Positions 22,824 through 34,783 of a DNA stretch of 64,000 bases are shown piece after piece. Numbering within the stretch: position 1 is the stretch's first letter; each line of letters starts with the position of its first letter. The notes beneath the pieces are model-generated. The model ran no database searches. It was not told the DNA's origin and saw only the letters and a program-made list of their open reading frames with translations. Origin of the DNA: Paraphaeosphaeria minitans. Lineage: Eukaryota > Ascomycota > Dothideomycetes > Pleosporales > Didymosphaeriaceae. Where the stretch lies: assembly GCA_015832175.1 (NCBI GenBank), contig WJXW01000009.1, positions 1,302,001-1,366,000 on the forward strand. The letters are read 5' to 3'. Made by a program: the position numbers and the translations under genes.

Positions 22824-23783
22824 TTATTCGTAAATCGATTCCACTTCCATCCACTCCTCCACATGGCAGAACGGCAACTCGGCGAAATCGAACGCATCGT
22901 CAAGTGTGAAAGCGTCATCAGAAGGAATTGATGGTGGGCCTTGCACTTTCTTGACCACGATGCCTCCGTCCTCCGGCTCTTCCACTTCGGCAATATTGTT
23001 TATGTTCGGGAAGCCTCCGTCCTCGAAGAGCAGAGAGGTGCGATCACCGGGACCGCGCACTCGGCGGCGTAGACGGCGGGCCGATTCGTCAACATCGTCG
23101 CATGGATCGTTGTCGGAGTAGCTGCTGTCGCCCTCGACGCTCATGCTGTAAGTACGCTTGGTCTTGTACATTCTGTCGCTCCATCTTTTCTTTTTCTTCC
23201 TGTCCATCCGTTGCCTCAGCTCTTCGTCTTCAGAAGAATCGCCGGTGAGATGCATGTCGTTTATCTCATCAGTTATTCCGTGGTCGTCCAGCCTTGAATT
23301 ACTCCTGTCGCTTTTCGCATCTTCAAATTGGTCCGGTCGTACCACTTCTATGTCGCTATCATAGCCTGGCTCGCTATCCAAGTATTCGAGTATGAAGCTG
23401 ATGTCTTCTTCTTCAGCCCTGCGGAACTGCCGAGCGTCTTCGTGTATGCTCTCCTCGTCAGATGCGTCATCGTCCTCGGAGTCTTGCGGAGTGGTCGCAC
23501 AAGCAACAGATGCTGTGGAGGGCCGAGAGGACGCACCCCGCGACTGTGGCCTGGTGAATTGGAACTGCGGTCCCTGTCCAATGGGCTTGATAAATTCGAG
23601 CGGCGGGGATTGCGCATTGTGCACCACGCCCATGCCCATGCCCACGCCCATGCGCTTGTAGCTGGGCGTAGGGCGGTCGTCCTTGTGGAGAAAGTGGGCG
23701 TGAGAGAGAGTGTCAGGCGTCATGGGCGGCGATGACGGGCCGTTGGCAAAAGTAAAGACGGGCGGGCGTTCGGTCGTCTCCAT
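22824..23783 (-). CDS. Uncharacterised acidic, Ser/Asp-rich fungal protein
   Basis: Single-exon frame of 319 residues when started at METTERPPVF (23783). An upstream in-frame ATG at 23867 would add 28 residues encoded partly by a GGCGGCGTG repeat and looks less likely. The protein has a Pro-rich N-terminus, a short Met/Gly hexanucleotide-encoded repeat (GVGMGMGV), long Asp/Glu/Ser stretches, a basic patch (RKKKKRWSDRMYKTKR) and a final segment with FAELPFCHVEEW. Mixed acidic and basic low-complexity regions suggest a nuclear or cytoplasmic scaffold, but I recognise no domain and assign no function. Codon use and the uninterrupted length support a real gene. The upstream flank is shared with COP1, divergent over 1.2 kb. 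Confidence 0.65.
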   Translation of the reverse strand: METTERPPVFTFANGPSSPPMTPDTLSHAHFLHKDDRPTPSYKRMGVGMGMGVVHNAQSPPLEFIKPIGQGPQFQFTRPQSRGASSRPSTASVACATTPQDSEDDDASDEESIHEDARQFRRAEEEDISFILEYLDSEPGYDSDIEVVRPDQFEDAKSDRSNSRLDDHGITDEINDMHLTGDSSEDEELRQRMDRKKKKRWSDRMYKTKRTYSMSVEGDSSYSDNDPCDDVDESARRLRRRVRGPGDRTSLLFEDGGFPNINNIAEVEEPEDGGIVVKKVQGPPSIPSDDAFTLDDAFDFAELPFCHVEEWMEVESIYE

Positions 23784-25029
23784 GGCGGCGTGGCGGCGTG
23801 GCGGCGTGGCGGCGGAGGTGGTGGTGTTCACCGGAAAAGCCCCGCGAGGCTGCGAGGCGAATATCAAAAAATGGAGGTGCTCACAAATTCAGTCGAAAGT
23901 TCCAGCGCTCAGGGAATCAGGTGCCGGTGGACGAGAGGTATGTGTGTTATGTGAGGAGACAATTTGGCAGACAGTATCATTTTCTAGAAGTGATTCGGAA
24001 GAGCTTTGGCAGCGAAACGGAGCGGCCAGTGGAGGGCGGGCAGGTGGGAGCGTTTGACAGGTCAGGCCCTGCACACCTGGGCTTATCTCGCGGTGCGGGT
24101 GGAGGAGAGAAGAATGCTATAGGCAGCAATGCAGGAATTGCAGTGCAGGTCGGAGGCCAGGTTAGCCACAGCGTGCTGTCAGTCCGAAGCGGTGCGAGTG
24201 CGGTGGCCGAATGGGAGGGCAATGGGGACGAGGGCAGAAAAGGCGGGCTGCGGTGCTCCCCTTGTGTGCTCGTTCTGGCGAGCGGGACGCGGGGCAGATA
24301 TTCACCTGCGTTTCACGCTGGGCTGGCGGCACGGGCGGGCGTCAGGACTCGAGAGGGTTTTCCCTGCTCTCAACGCAAGCCGACGATATGTGTTCGCCAG
24401 CGATTAGCGGCCGTGGCCTTGCCAGCGATGCAGCGCAGACTCGAGCAATCTCACCTTGCGTCGACGACGGCCGGTGTGCCCAATGGCCTCCGCGCACAGA
24501 ATTAGACTGCAGGGCGTTCCGGGCCTGCTGGCATCCAGCGAACAGCTGGCGGGGCGGCGATTGGTGAGCGGCGGGGCACCCTCTGTGGCGACCGCAGGGC
24601 TCACTCGGCGGAGGACCGTGTCGGCGGCAATGAGGCTCTGCGGCGGGATGGAGATGGGAGTCGACTGCCGAGGCGGAGGCGTGCAATTTGTGCCTGAGGA
24701 AGCCCACACGGCGCAGATGCCCACGCTCATCGTGTTTGCCCGAAGAGGTTGAGGGTCGCGGTCACGTGAAGCGGGGAACGGAGGCAGACGCGCTTGCCCG
24801 GTTCCGGGAAGGCGGCTTCTGCACATCCTCCGTGGACACATTGAACATTTGGCGAGTACACAGCTCGAACACAGGCAGCAGCAGCAGCAGCACTGCAAGC
24901 AACACGACACCATCTTCTCTGACCCGCATTCCCTTCCTCTCTCTCTCGCCGCGGTCTGCTGTCCCGCACGCTGTCCATTGAAGCCGTCTCCCGCGCCCCT
25001 GGAGCTGCGGCTGCTCCTGCACTTCCACC
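23784..25029. other. Intergenic, divergent promoter region for COP1
   Basis: It separates the minus-strand acidic protein gene from COP1. Near the left edge is a GGCGGCGTG tandem repeat (~23783-23815). A GTCACGTGA palindrome at ~24761-24769, about 260 bp before the COP1 start, matches a Cbf1-type bHLH site. Overlapping long frames on the minus strand are GC-driven shadows without domains. Confidence 0.5.
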
Positions 25030-28000
25030 ATGGCATCTTCCCCATCCATGTTGACCAAGGTACGCAGTTAGCTCTCCGCAGCCCATGGCAGCAACTGACC
25101 GCCTGCAGTTTGAGTCCAAGTCATCGCGGGCGAAGGGCATTGCCTTCCACCCCAAGAGGTACCTCCGCGCCTCCTGTTGCGGTCCGCGCCGCTGCTGACC
25201 GCCTCAGACCATGGATCCTCGTATCACTACACTCCTCGACCATCCAATTGTGGGACTACCGCATGGGCACCCTCATAGATCGCTTTGAAGAGCACGACGG
25301 CCCGGTTCGTGGCATCGACTTCCACAAGACGCAGCCATTGTAAGCACAGCTGGCGCTGAGCTGGGACGATCTGATACTAAGACGTGGCAGGTTCGTCTCC
25401 GGTGGCGATGATTACAAGATCAAAGTCTGGTCTTACCAGACTCGCCGGTGTCTGTTCACCCTGAACGGGCATTTGGACTACGTTCGCACCGTCTTCTTCC
25501 ACCACGAGCTCCCGTGGATCTTGAGTAGCTCCGATGACCAGACAATCCGCATCTGGAATTGGCAAAACCGCAGCCTCATCTGCACCATGACCGGACACAA
25601 CCATTACACCATGTGCGCGCAATTCCACCCCAAGGAGGATCTTATCGTTTCCGCATCGCTCGATCAGTCTGTTCGTGTATGGGATATTTCAGGGTTGAGG
25701 AAAAAGCACTCCGCGCCGACGGCGATGTCGTTTGAGGATCAGATGGCCCGCGCCAACCAGAACCAGGCCGACATGTTTGGAAACACGGATGCGGTTGTGA
25801 AATTCGTTCTCGAGGGCCACGACCGAGGTGTGAACTGGGTTGCATTCCACCCTACGCTTCCTCTCATCGTTTCGGCGGGCGACGATAGATTGGTGAAGCT
25901 GTGGAGGATGTCAGAGACCAAGGCATGGGAAGTGGACACTTGCCGAGGACATTTCCAGAACGCATCCGCGTGTCTGTTCCACCCGCACCAGGACCTCATC
26001 CTTTCCGTTGGCGAAGACAAGACTGTACGCGTATGGGACCTCAACCGCCGAACCTCTGTACAATCTTTCAAGAGAGAAAATGATCGCTTTTGGGTGATCG
26101 CTGCACATCCGGAGATCAACCTGTTCGCGGCCGGCCACGACAACGGTGTGATGGTGTTCAAGCTAGAGCGTGAGCGCCCCGCGTCGGCGGTATACCAGAA
26201 CAACCTGTTCTATATCACCAAGGAGAAGCATGTGCGCTCTTACGACTTTGGGAAGAACATTGAGTCTCCATCCATGCTTTCCCTGAAGAAGCTCGGCAGT
26301 GCTTGGGTCCCGCCGCGGACGCTCTCCTACAACCCCGCCGAACGATCCATTCTCGTCACCTCTCCTGCCGACAATGGGACCTATGAGCTCATCAGTTTAC
26401 CGCGCGATGCATCAGGAGCTGTAGAACCTACTGACACCAAGCGAGGCCTCGGTAACTCGGCCGTTTTTGTCGCCCGCAACAGATTTGCAGTGTTCAACCA
26501 GCAGAACCAGCAGATCGACATCAAGGACCTCAGCAACTCTATTACGAAAACGATCAAGCCTCCGCATGGAACGACCGATATCTACTTTGGCGGGACCGGC
26601 AACTTGCTCCTCATCACCCCGACTTCTGTTGTCCTCTACGACATCCAGGCGAAGAAGAATCTTGCCGAGCTCTCCGTGAATGGTGTGAAATACATTGTGT
26701 GGTCCTCTGATGGTCTCCACGTTGCGCTTCTGAGCAAACACAACGTCACCATTGCCAACAAGAATCTTGAGCAGATCAGCACGCTTCACGAGACCATCCG
26801 TATCAAGAGCGCTACCTGGGACGATGCCGGTGTTCTTCTCTACTCCACGCTAAATCACGTCAAGTATAGCTTGATGAATGGAGACAATGGCATCGTGCGC
26901 ACCTTGGAACACACAGTATACCTCGTGAAGGTCAAGGGACGCAACATTTACTGCTTAGACCGAGCAGCGAAGCCCAAGGTCCTCCAGATCGATCCCACCG
27001 AGTACCGCTTCAAGCTGGCACTAGTCAAGCGTAACTACGACGAGATGCTTAACATCATCACGAATTCGAGTCTCGTTGGCCAAAGCATCATTTCGTACCT
27101 ACAGAAGAAGGGCTATCCGGAGATTGCGCTGCAGTTTGTTCAAGACCCGCAGACGCGATTTGAGCTTGCGATTGAGTGTGGAAACTTGGATGTCGCAGTT
27201 GAGATGGCCAAGCAGCTCGACCGACCCAAGCTCTGGCAACGTCTCAGCGTCGAGGCTCTGGCGCATGGCAATCACCAAGTTGTAGAGATGACCTATCAGA
27301 AACTCCGGAACTTCGACAAGCTTTCATTCCTCTACCTTTCCACGGGAGACCAGGAGAAGCTCAAGCGTATGGCCAAGATTGCCGAGCACCGTGGCGATAT
27401 GACCGCCCGCTTTCAAAATGCTCTTTACCTTGGAGACGTACAAAATCGGATTGATATGTTCCAGGAAATCGACCTCTATCCTCTCGCATACGCTACCGCC
27501 AAGGCACACGGTTTGGAGGAACAAGCACAACAAATACTAGAGGCTAGCGGTCTTACGGAAGACCAAATCAACCTGCCATCGATTGGGGCTGAACTGACAC
27601 CACCCCAGCCCATCGTTCCAACGTATAAGGCTAATTGGCCAACACATGCTGCGTCCTCTACAGTATTCGAAAGGGCGCTTGCTGGTGAGGTTGAAGGTAT
27701 CGGCGCAGAGGAGCAAGCAACCAACGGCTACGGGGACGAAGATCTCCTGGGCGATGCCGAAGCGCCGAGTGCCGCTGTTGCTGAACTTGGTGGTGACGAG
27801 GAAGAAGATGTCGGTGGCTGGGATATGGGCGACGATGGTGAAGCCGAAGCTGAAGATGATTTCGTTGAGGTCGAGGGTGCAGAGGCTGGCGCAGGAAGCA
27901 GCGAAGCAGACTTGTGGGCTCGAAACTCTCCTTTGGCTGCGGATCACGTTGCTGCAGGTTCGTTCGAGACTGCTATGCAACTCTTGAACCGACAAATAGG

Positions 28001-28898
28001 CGCCGTGAACTTCGCACCGCTCGAGTGGCGTTTCGAGGAGGTTTACCAAGCCACACGGACCTTCCTTCCAGCTACGCCTAACATGCCTTCCATCGTCAAC
28101 TACGTACGAAGATCAGTCAACGAGACTGATTTGCGGAAGATTCTGCCCATCATTCCACGCGACCTGGAGTCGATATTAGCGAGCGAGTTGCCCGCTGGTA
28201 AATCGGCGATGTTGAAGAACAAGCTAGAAGACGGCGTCGCAGTCTTCAAGCGGTTATTACAGCTGTTGATCGTCAACGTTGTTTCCTCGCAAGCGCAACT
28301 CTCAGAGGTATGTTGCGGGCCACGCAGAAATAACCATCCGGTTGACTAACAGGAACGATAGGCCAGACAGGCAATTCACACGGCCGCTCAATATGTAATC
28401 GCCATGTCGATCGAATTGGCGCGAAGGTCTCTCGTCCAAGGCGCGACTGACATCTCTGGCCTCCCCGAGGACACTAAAAAGCGAGCACTAGAGCTATCGG
28501 CATACTTCACGATCCCTGAGCTTGAGGGCCCTCACAAATCTCTCCCACTTTCAGCGGCAATGAACTTCGCCACCAAGAACAAGCAGCTGAACACGGCGCT
28601 CAACTTCGCCAATGCACTTCTGGACCGGACCGCCAACGCGAAGCTGAAGGAGCAGGCCAGGAGGGTGAAGACTACGGCGGAGCGCAATCCAAATGACGCT
28701 ATCGAGATCGACTTTGATCAGTTCGCTGACTTTGAGATTTGCGCTGCATCGTTCACGCCGATATACCAAGGCAGTCCATCTGCAGCGTGCCCCTACGATG
28801 GCGCTAAGTACCATGCGAAGTACAAGGGCACGGTCTGTAAGATCTGCGAGGTGTGCCAGATTGGCGCTCCTGCGAGCGGACTGAGGCTGGTGGGTTGA
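25030..28898 (+). CDS. COP1: Coatomer subunit alpha (alpha-COP)
   Basis: Largest WD40 subunit of the COPI coat, which carries cargo from Golgi to ER. Exons: 25030-25059, 25109-25158, 25208-25339, 25391-28307 and 28362-28898, giving 1221 residues, the normal length. Introns are 48-54 bp with good branch sites (for example TACTAAG, GACTAAC). The N-terminal ~320 residues hold the WD40 repeats, including [15 protein letters not shown] and repeated RVWD/KLWR ends. A second beta-propeller region and alpha-solenoid follow. An acidic linker (~760-830) leads to the C-terminal coatomer alpha domain, with [14 protein letters not shown] and paired CPYDGAKYH and CKICEVC motifs. All exon joins keep frame and no defects are seen. 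Confidence 0.96.
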
Positions 28899-29412
28899 AA
28901 GCAGTGGTAGCAATTAGTGTCTGACAATTTCTGGCCCGAAGCCATTTGAAATACTGTAGCGTATGATGTTAGATTTGTCCTACATTGCTGGGAACAAGAG
29001 GTTTGAGGAGAAGCCCGCAGTGGGAAACGACGCGACGCCGGACACAGGTGTATGTACCTGTTGACAAAATGCCATGAGATAATGTTCACAACCTCTGTGC
29101 CTCGAAGCACTATGCTCACCTTCCACATCTTGATCGTTGTGTCGCATCAAACAGTTCGCCTGACGTAATCATACTTGCGCACCCGTTCCGCGAACCAGGG
29201 TCCACATTTTTTATGAGCCCTGATTATGCCCCACGTTGACTCGTCCAGCCCGCCGACGACTCATCAAGCCTTGAAGCAGCGATCTAGCAAATACAACACG
29301 CATATACTCGGTCTAGGAATTTAGTTTCCTTTCTCACCGAGGTTCCTACAGGATCTGTTTAGAGCATTAATTGACAACATCACGCTTCTCTGAAGCACCC
29401 CGCTACCCCGCC
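28899..29412. other. Intergenic, COP1 3' flank and TYS1 promoter
   Basis: No supported gene. This 514-bp stretch contains the alpha-COP terminator region and the upstream region of the tyrosyl-tRNA synthetase gene. Confidence 0.5.
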
Positions 29413-30878
29413 ATGGGAGACCCGGTCGTCGCCATCCAGGACGAGATCGCCCTCCTGGAGAAGAACCTCTCCGAATTGCAAGAGCAGTTGAAGGATGCAA
29501 AGTCGCGATTACAAAAGGCCCAGTCGGCGGAGGCGGCCCAGTCAGGACAGCAAGAGATGAGCAAGGAGGACCGCCTTGCGCTGATCAAGGTGAACCTGAA
29601 GGAAGTGCTCAATCCTGAAATCATGGACGCCGTTCTCGACAAAGGCGAGAGTCTAAAGGTTTACTGGGGTACTGCAACAACCGGCAGGCCGCACTGCGGA
29701 TACGTAAGCCGCGTATTCCGGGAACAGAAGGTGGTCGTGTGCTGATGCGTTTTAGTTTGTACCCATCCTCAAGATCGCCCAATTCCTGCGCGCCGGCTGC
29801 CACGTTAAAATCCTGCTCGCAGATATCCACGGCTTCCTCGACAACCTCAAAGCGCCCATCGAGTTGGTCAAGTTCCGCGCCGAATACTACCGCTATGTCA
29901 TCACCGCGCTGCTCAAGGCCGTCAACGTCCCCACCGACAAGCTTCAGTTCGTGCTGGGATCTTCCTACGAACTCGCTCCCGATTACATGATGGACCTGCT
30001 GCGGCTGGCCAGTATAACGAGCGAGCACGACTCGAAGAGGGCAGGTGCTGAGGTCGTCAAGCAGACGGAGAACGCGCCACTCAGTGGGCTCATCTACCCA
30101 CTCATGCAGGCGCTAGACGAGCAGTACTTGGACGTAGATGTGCAGTTTGGTGGAGTGGACCAGCGCAAGATCTTCGCGCTCGCCAAGGATGTGCTCCCCA
30201 AGATTGGCTACAAGGAGCGTGCACACTTGATGAATCCTATGGTGCCCGGACTCCAGGGCGGCAAGATGAGCGCAAGCGATCCTGACTCCAAGATCGATGT
30301 TCTAGACACGCCCGATGCAGTGCGCAAGAAGCTCAAGAAGGCATTTGCACCGCCGAAGCAGGTCGAGGAAAACGGGGTGCTCAGCTTCGTCGAGTATGTG
30401 CTGCTGCCCGCTGGCGAGCTGCGACACGGAACACCCAAATTCGTCGTCGAGCGAAGAGAGGGCGAGCCGCTCGTCTACACAGATATCGAGAAGATGCAGG
30501 AAGACTACAAGAATGACATTGTAAGCCACGTTTCTTCATCACGCTTCGTCAAGGCTTGATTGCTAACTCTTACAGCTCACACCACAAATTCTCAAACCTG
30601 CCGTCACAGAAGCTCTCATCCAGCTGCTTGCCCCCGTACAAGAAGCTTTCCAGGCCGACAGCAAGTGGAAAGATATCGAGCAGAAGGCCTACCCGCCGCC
30701 GCCTGCGGAGAAGAAGAAGGAAAAGAAGAAGAAGGACAAGGGCACTGGATACCCTGGTGCGAAAAATGTGGAAGCCAAGCCGGACGGTCACGTAGAGGGC
30801 GCGGAAAAGGCCATGGTTGACGTTGGTACGGACGTTGGGGCGCAAGCGGTCGAAGGGTTGAAGTTGGAGGAGAAATGA
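29413..30878 (+). CDS. TYS1: Cytosolic tyrosyl-tRNA synthetase
   Basis: Class I aminoacyl-tRNA synthetase that charges tRNA-Tyr. Exons: 29413-29703, 29756-30520 and 30576-30878, giving 452 residues. The active-site signature TTGRPHCGY (HIGH equivalent) ends exon 1, and GGKMSASDP (KMSKS equivalent) is intact. LADIHGFLDNLKAP and QFGGVDQRKIF are characteristic of the eukaryotic enzyme. The C-terminus is a Lys-rich tail (EKKKEKKKKDKGTGYPG), as in yeast TyrRS, then a short acidic end. The N-terminus carries about 50 residues of predicted coiled coil (IQDEIALLEKNLSELQEQL), an extension that yeast TyrRS lacks. An ATG further in could give a shorter form. Confidence 0.96.
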
Positions 30879-32180
30879 AGCGTGCCATGAAGACGCGTTC
30901 TGTTAGTTTGCTGCAGAATTTTGCAGCTTCGTCGGCCCCAGATCTCTCAGATTTCTAGCACTAGCCCCGTTCAGCTTCCAACGTCGGCGTTTCAAGGTGT
31001 TGAGAACCATTGCATATAGAAGCAATCTTGCTTCGAGGAAATAATGGACCGAAGTCACTCAAAAGTTCATACCACAGTTCACTTGATCCTTTGCCATGTC
31101 CGCGATAACCAAATAATTCATTCCTTACTCTCCATGCCTCCTGGGTGTAGATCACAAGTATCTTGTTATGGATGGGTGTAAAGGTATCTTTGCCCGACAT
31201 CGCGACAGCACCATGCGACATTCGCTATTCGAAGGAGTCGCAGTAGGATTGCGGGAGAACTTATAAAGAGATGGTCAACATAATGATGGGTCTTTTAGTA
31301 CACCGAAACCGAGCTTATTGAGCTGCTATCACCGCAATTGCAGTTTCTACAGTCAGTGCGCTCCTCACGTAGAGGATACGACATGAATGGCAAGTCGTCC
31401 CCCACAAAGCAGACATCTCCGTAAAGAAAATCCTACGTTCCACTTCGACATGCTCAAAGTATCACTTTCTCACTCCATGACAAGGACTGACTTTGTACCT
31501 GCAGGTCATACTGGGCTTTTACTTTTCCTACAGTCATGTTCAGTCCAGTTGGCGCCGACACCTTGTTCTCCGTGTCGAGCTTGGTCATTACACTGTGTTC
31601 CTAGCGAAAGACGCAAGCGCTGACAGGTGGCGTCTTCAACACGATCGCGCAAATCGGCAAAAGCGAGGGCTCGCGTCGAGCGGTCTTAGGGTGACTCAGG
31701 ACAGTGTATGGGCGGACAAACAGAGCCCCCAGGCACTGATGGAAAGAGGCAGAGCTTCATTCTGGAAGATTTGGCATGAAGCGGGAGTCAGAGTCAGATC
31801 TGCTACGTCAATCGCTGCCACAATATGCGGAGTATGAGATTAATCATGCGATTGAACACCATCTAGGAAACTGGCGAGACCAGCCTCTCACTAATCGCTC
31901 GTGTTATCGAGTACCAGAGATAGATATGGGTCGTGATAATGTTAAGAACAGATGAGCGGTTTGAGCGGCGAGGCCGGGGCAGAAAGGGCAGGGAAAGAGG
32001 TCGAAGACACTTCCTATGTGTACCGTATAAGAGGCGAGGATAAAGAAGCTGTGACCATCTCCATATTACGTGAAGCACCTTTTGCTCAGACCTTCGAATT
32101 ACAGCCGCATCGTGGAACATTTTGAGGGTGACCCATTCGAAGACGGATACTACAAGCACCGTAAAACCCAGCCTACCAAT
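30879..32180. other. Intergenic, no gene supported
   Basis: A minus-strand frame of 86 codons (30961-31221) has no recognisable domain and no splice context, so I do not call it. The remainder shows no sustained frame. The right end may be the promoter of the tentative small secreted protein gene. Confidence 0.45.
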
Positions 32181-32700
32181 ATGACCCACATCACCCTTGT
32201 AAGTACATCTAGCAACACAAAGAATAGTGACTAACGTGCAAGAATCTGGTGTCTGTGGTGGTCATGCTGACATTCAACACCATTCTTATGCCTACCTCTT
32301 CGGTACTCTCAGCTCAAGCTCCCAGCATCGGCCTCAACTACCGTACTGGGCCTTCCAAAAAAGAAAAAACTGCAATCCCAGCAGCGGTACACAAAGTACG
32401 TACATTTCCCGATTTCTCCGTCACCTTCCTCAACCAACGTAGCTGACATCCTCCCGACAAAGCCGGCTACCTCACCCTCGGCACAGACAGCTGCCACTAT
32501 TACCTCCCGGCGTCGGGGAAGCGCAGATTGGCCAGGCGTGTGCTCTTAAGATAATTAGCGTAAGTGGAATAGGTTAGGGTTGCTATCTTGATCTGTATCC
32601 TCAGGCTGGATGCGGTGAGACGAGGATGGGGAGGATTGGCCCGATCGGCGATATGGGCGCAGGGAGTTATATTGTGCCTGCACATGGTAAGAAGGGCTAG
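32181..32700 (+). CDS. Possible small secreted protein (tentative spliced model, may be decayed)
   Basis: A short first exon (32181-32198) joins across a 44-bp intron (GTAAGT...ACTAACGTGCAAG) to an exon at 32243. The product starts with a convincing signal peptide (MTHITLNLVSVVVMLTF...). Using donor GTACAT at 32400 and an acceptor at 32462 continues in frame into PGYLTLGTDSCHYYLPASG. A later exon-like frame reads AGCGETRMGRIGPIGDMGAG and ends at TAG 32698-32700. Linking these last two parts needs either a weak donor near 32540 or a one-base shift in a GGGG run. It is therefore either a small Cys-containing secreted protein or a recent pseudogene. No family recognised. Confidence 0.35.
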
Positions 32701-33259
32701 GCGCAGTGCTGAGTGTTGTTTTGAATTGCTGAGGTCTGGCGATGTTGGGTATTGGCCATTGGGACTCATTCACCCATTCACTCGTTCACTCAGCGCTCAT
32801 TCACTCACTCACTCACTCGTCAACGCACATAATTTAGTTGACTATACATATCGTTGTTTTATAAACATTTTCGTCAAATCAAACAAAAAATTCAAGTAAT
32901 TGGGTTTCTTTGAGCCGGACTCCGAATTGGCTTTTAGTTTTTGACTTTTTTCTTCTTCTTTCGCTTTGAAACGTCAGACGATGCGGGTGTTCGAACCGTC
33001 ATCTGGCCATGCATTGGCTTCAGTCATTTTTTATTTCTCGGTAACAGTCACACTTCTGTGAGGATGATTGACGTTTCGATTCGGACGAGCACTTTTTAGT
33101 ACGCTTGACTCGGTCACTACTATTACACTGAGCGAAGCTCGTCTTCTTCTATGCTCGCATTACATTTACATTCTTTAGCCTTCCTTTATAGTATTTCTAC
33201 CTTCTATATTTCTACCTTCTAAAACACCAATCATAACTCTCACAACAGGTACTTGCATC
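32701..33259. other. Intergenic, short repeats, promoter of BYS1-like gene
   Basis: It contains a TCAC/CATT microsatellite (~32765-32819) and an imperfect duplicated TTTCTACCTTCT (~33194-33222) just before the start of the BYS1-like gene. The middle is A/T-rich. No gene is supported. Confidence 0.5.
32765..32819. repeat. TCAC/CATTCACT microsatellite
   Basis: Imperfect head-to-tail CATTCACT and TCAC units, ending in about four clean TCAC copies. Non-coding. Confidence 0.75.
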
Positions 33260-34572
33260 ATGCTCAGACCGATAAACAACATGCGCTCGATGATGACCCT
33301 TGGTTCACTGGTGCTTTTTCGCACTCTCGAAGCAGCATTTTCAACAACAGAGACTTCACTGTTGATGGCTTCGCAAACAACAAGCTCACTCGCATACCCC
33401 CCTGCGGATAACACGACAACACCAGTGATCAGTATGGCACTCACCACAACTTTCAACAGTCCTGCCTCAACAAGGTCCTTGTCTTCTTCAGTAATACCAA
33501 CCCGCGAGCCAGGTACACCTCCAGCACCTAAGTCTGGAAACTTAACCACTCCAGACGACGGATGGAAACACGGCAACGTCATCATCTACAACTGGTGCGC
33601 TTACGACGTTTACTTCGTCTCCGTCGGCGCACACTATCTAGGCGGGTACATGTTCCTCCCCTTCCCTCAAACAACTACTTCCCGCTCACACCTACAGATA
33701 CCGCAACGGCTCCGCCACAGGCTGGGGCACTCCCGAGGACGCCATCTACCACGCCATCCCATCAGGCAAGTACTACACCGAGCCCTTCCGCGCAAGCGCC
33801 GGCTGCTCCTACACCGGCGCCCCGCCCTACTGTCTCCTCGAAGATAAACTCGCCGGGCAGGCCGTATCCATCAAGATCGCGCGCTCGAACGACACCGCAG
33901 ACCAGAACATCACGCAGCTAGAGTACGCGCTGTATCAGAACCCCAGCACGCAAGACACTTTCAAGCGTCTGTACTACGATGTCAGTCTGCTCGACTGCGG
34001 CGCACCCGACGTTGCCGTGACCGATTTCAACGCCACGGAGGCGATGTTCGCGCGTAAGGTGAAGCTATGTCCAGGGTATGCGGGCGGCGTGGCGGTGACG
34101 TTTAGCGCGGATGAGGGCGGAGAGGTGTGTCCGCCCGTGTACTGCGATGGGCAGAGTAGGTGCTTCATGGTGTATACATTCGATAGGACGAGGCGCCAGG
34201 AATCGAGTTTTACGTGTGATAAAGAATATCGGGGGGATTTGAGGCTTGATCTTTGTGTGGAGGACGGGGGTGAGGGGTAAGTAACTTTCCATGTTGTTGA
34301 GTGGGAGAAATGAGGCTGATCAATGTCCCAGCGTGCCAGGCATCGCGGGGAAATTCAGTAGCTGGGCGCAGACTGCAACGCATGAGGTGGCCATGCTACA
34401 AATGAACAAGACAGCGCCTCCGCTGAGTGGGACGACATCGCTCTCGGTCTTGCAGACTGTAGTGTCTACAGTTCTGCAGACGGTTACGCTCAGGATACAG
34501 ACCAGCACTGTTGTTTTCGCTGCAACCCCTTCGAACGTAAATACGGTCGTCAGCTCCTCTACTGCAGCATAG
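33260..34572 (+). CDS. Secreted BYS1/thaumatin-like domain protein
   Basis: 401-residue protein from exons 33260-33645, 33698-34276 and 34332-34572, with 52- and 55-bp introns and joins in frame. The N-terminus has a hydrophobic signal-like segment (MMTLGSLVLFRTLEAAFS) reached from either of two close ATGs. A Ser/Thr/Pro-rich region (~30-100) leads to GNVIIYNWCAYDVYFVSVG and IPSGKYYTEPFR, then LEYALY...LYYDVSLLDC. This is the pattern of BYS1 (Blastomyces yeast-phase-specific)/thaumatin-like secreted proteins. Several paired cysteines follow. The last exon encodes a Val/Thr/Ser-rich tail without a clear GPI signal. Members are extracellular, some induced in morphogenesis or host contact; function here is unknown. 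Confidence 0.75.
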
Positions 34573-34783
34573 GGGAGAACCTGTTATAATTGAACAGATC
34601 GGACTTGATTGGTGTATTTGGTCAGGTCTAGCTGAACTTGTCGGCTCCTTGTACTTATTACAATCGATAATTATACCTGATTCCTCCGAATCCGCGCCAT
34701 CTCCATGGGCCCATGTGCATTTTTACAAGCAACATGAAGTAGGTTCTTGCCCACCCAGTGCCATTCCATGTGAACCTGTTTTA

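Noticed and set aside
24404..25045. 213-codon minus-strand frame upstream of COP1
   Set aside because: It is GC-rich, with Cys/Ser runs from a CAG/CTG-type repeat, overlaps other frames equally long, and has no domain.
30961..31221. 86-codon minus-strand frame downstream of TYS1
   Set aside because: Composition is protein-like, but there is no domain, no conserved motif and no supporting signal; chance cannot be excluded.
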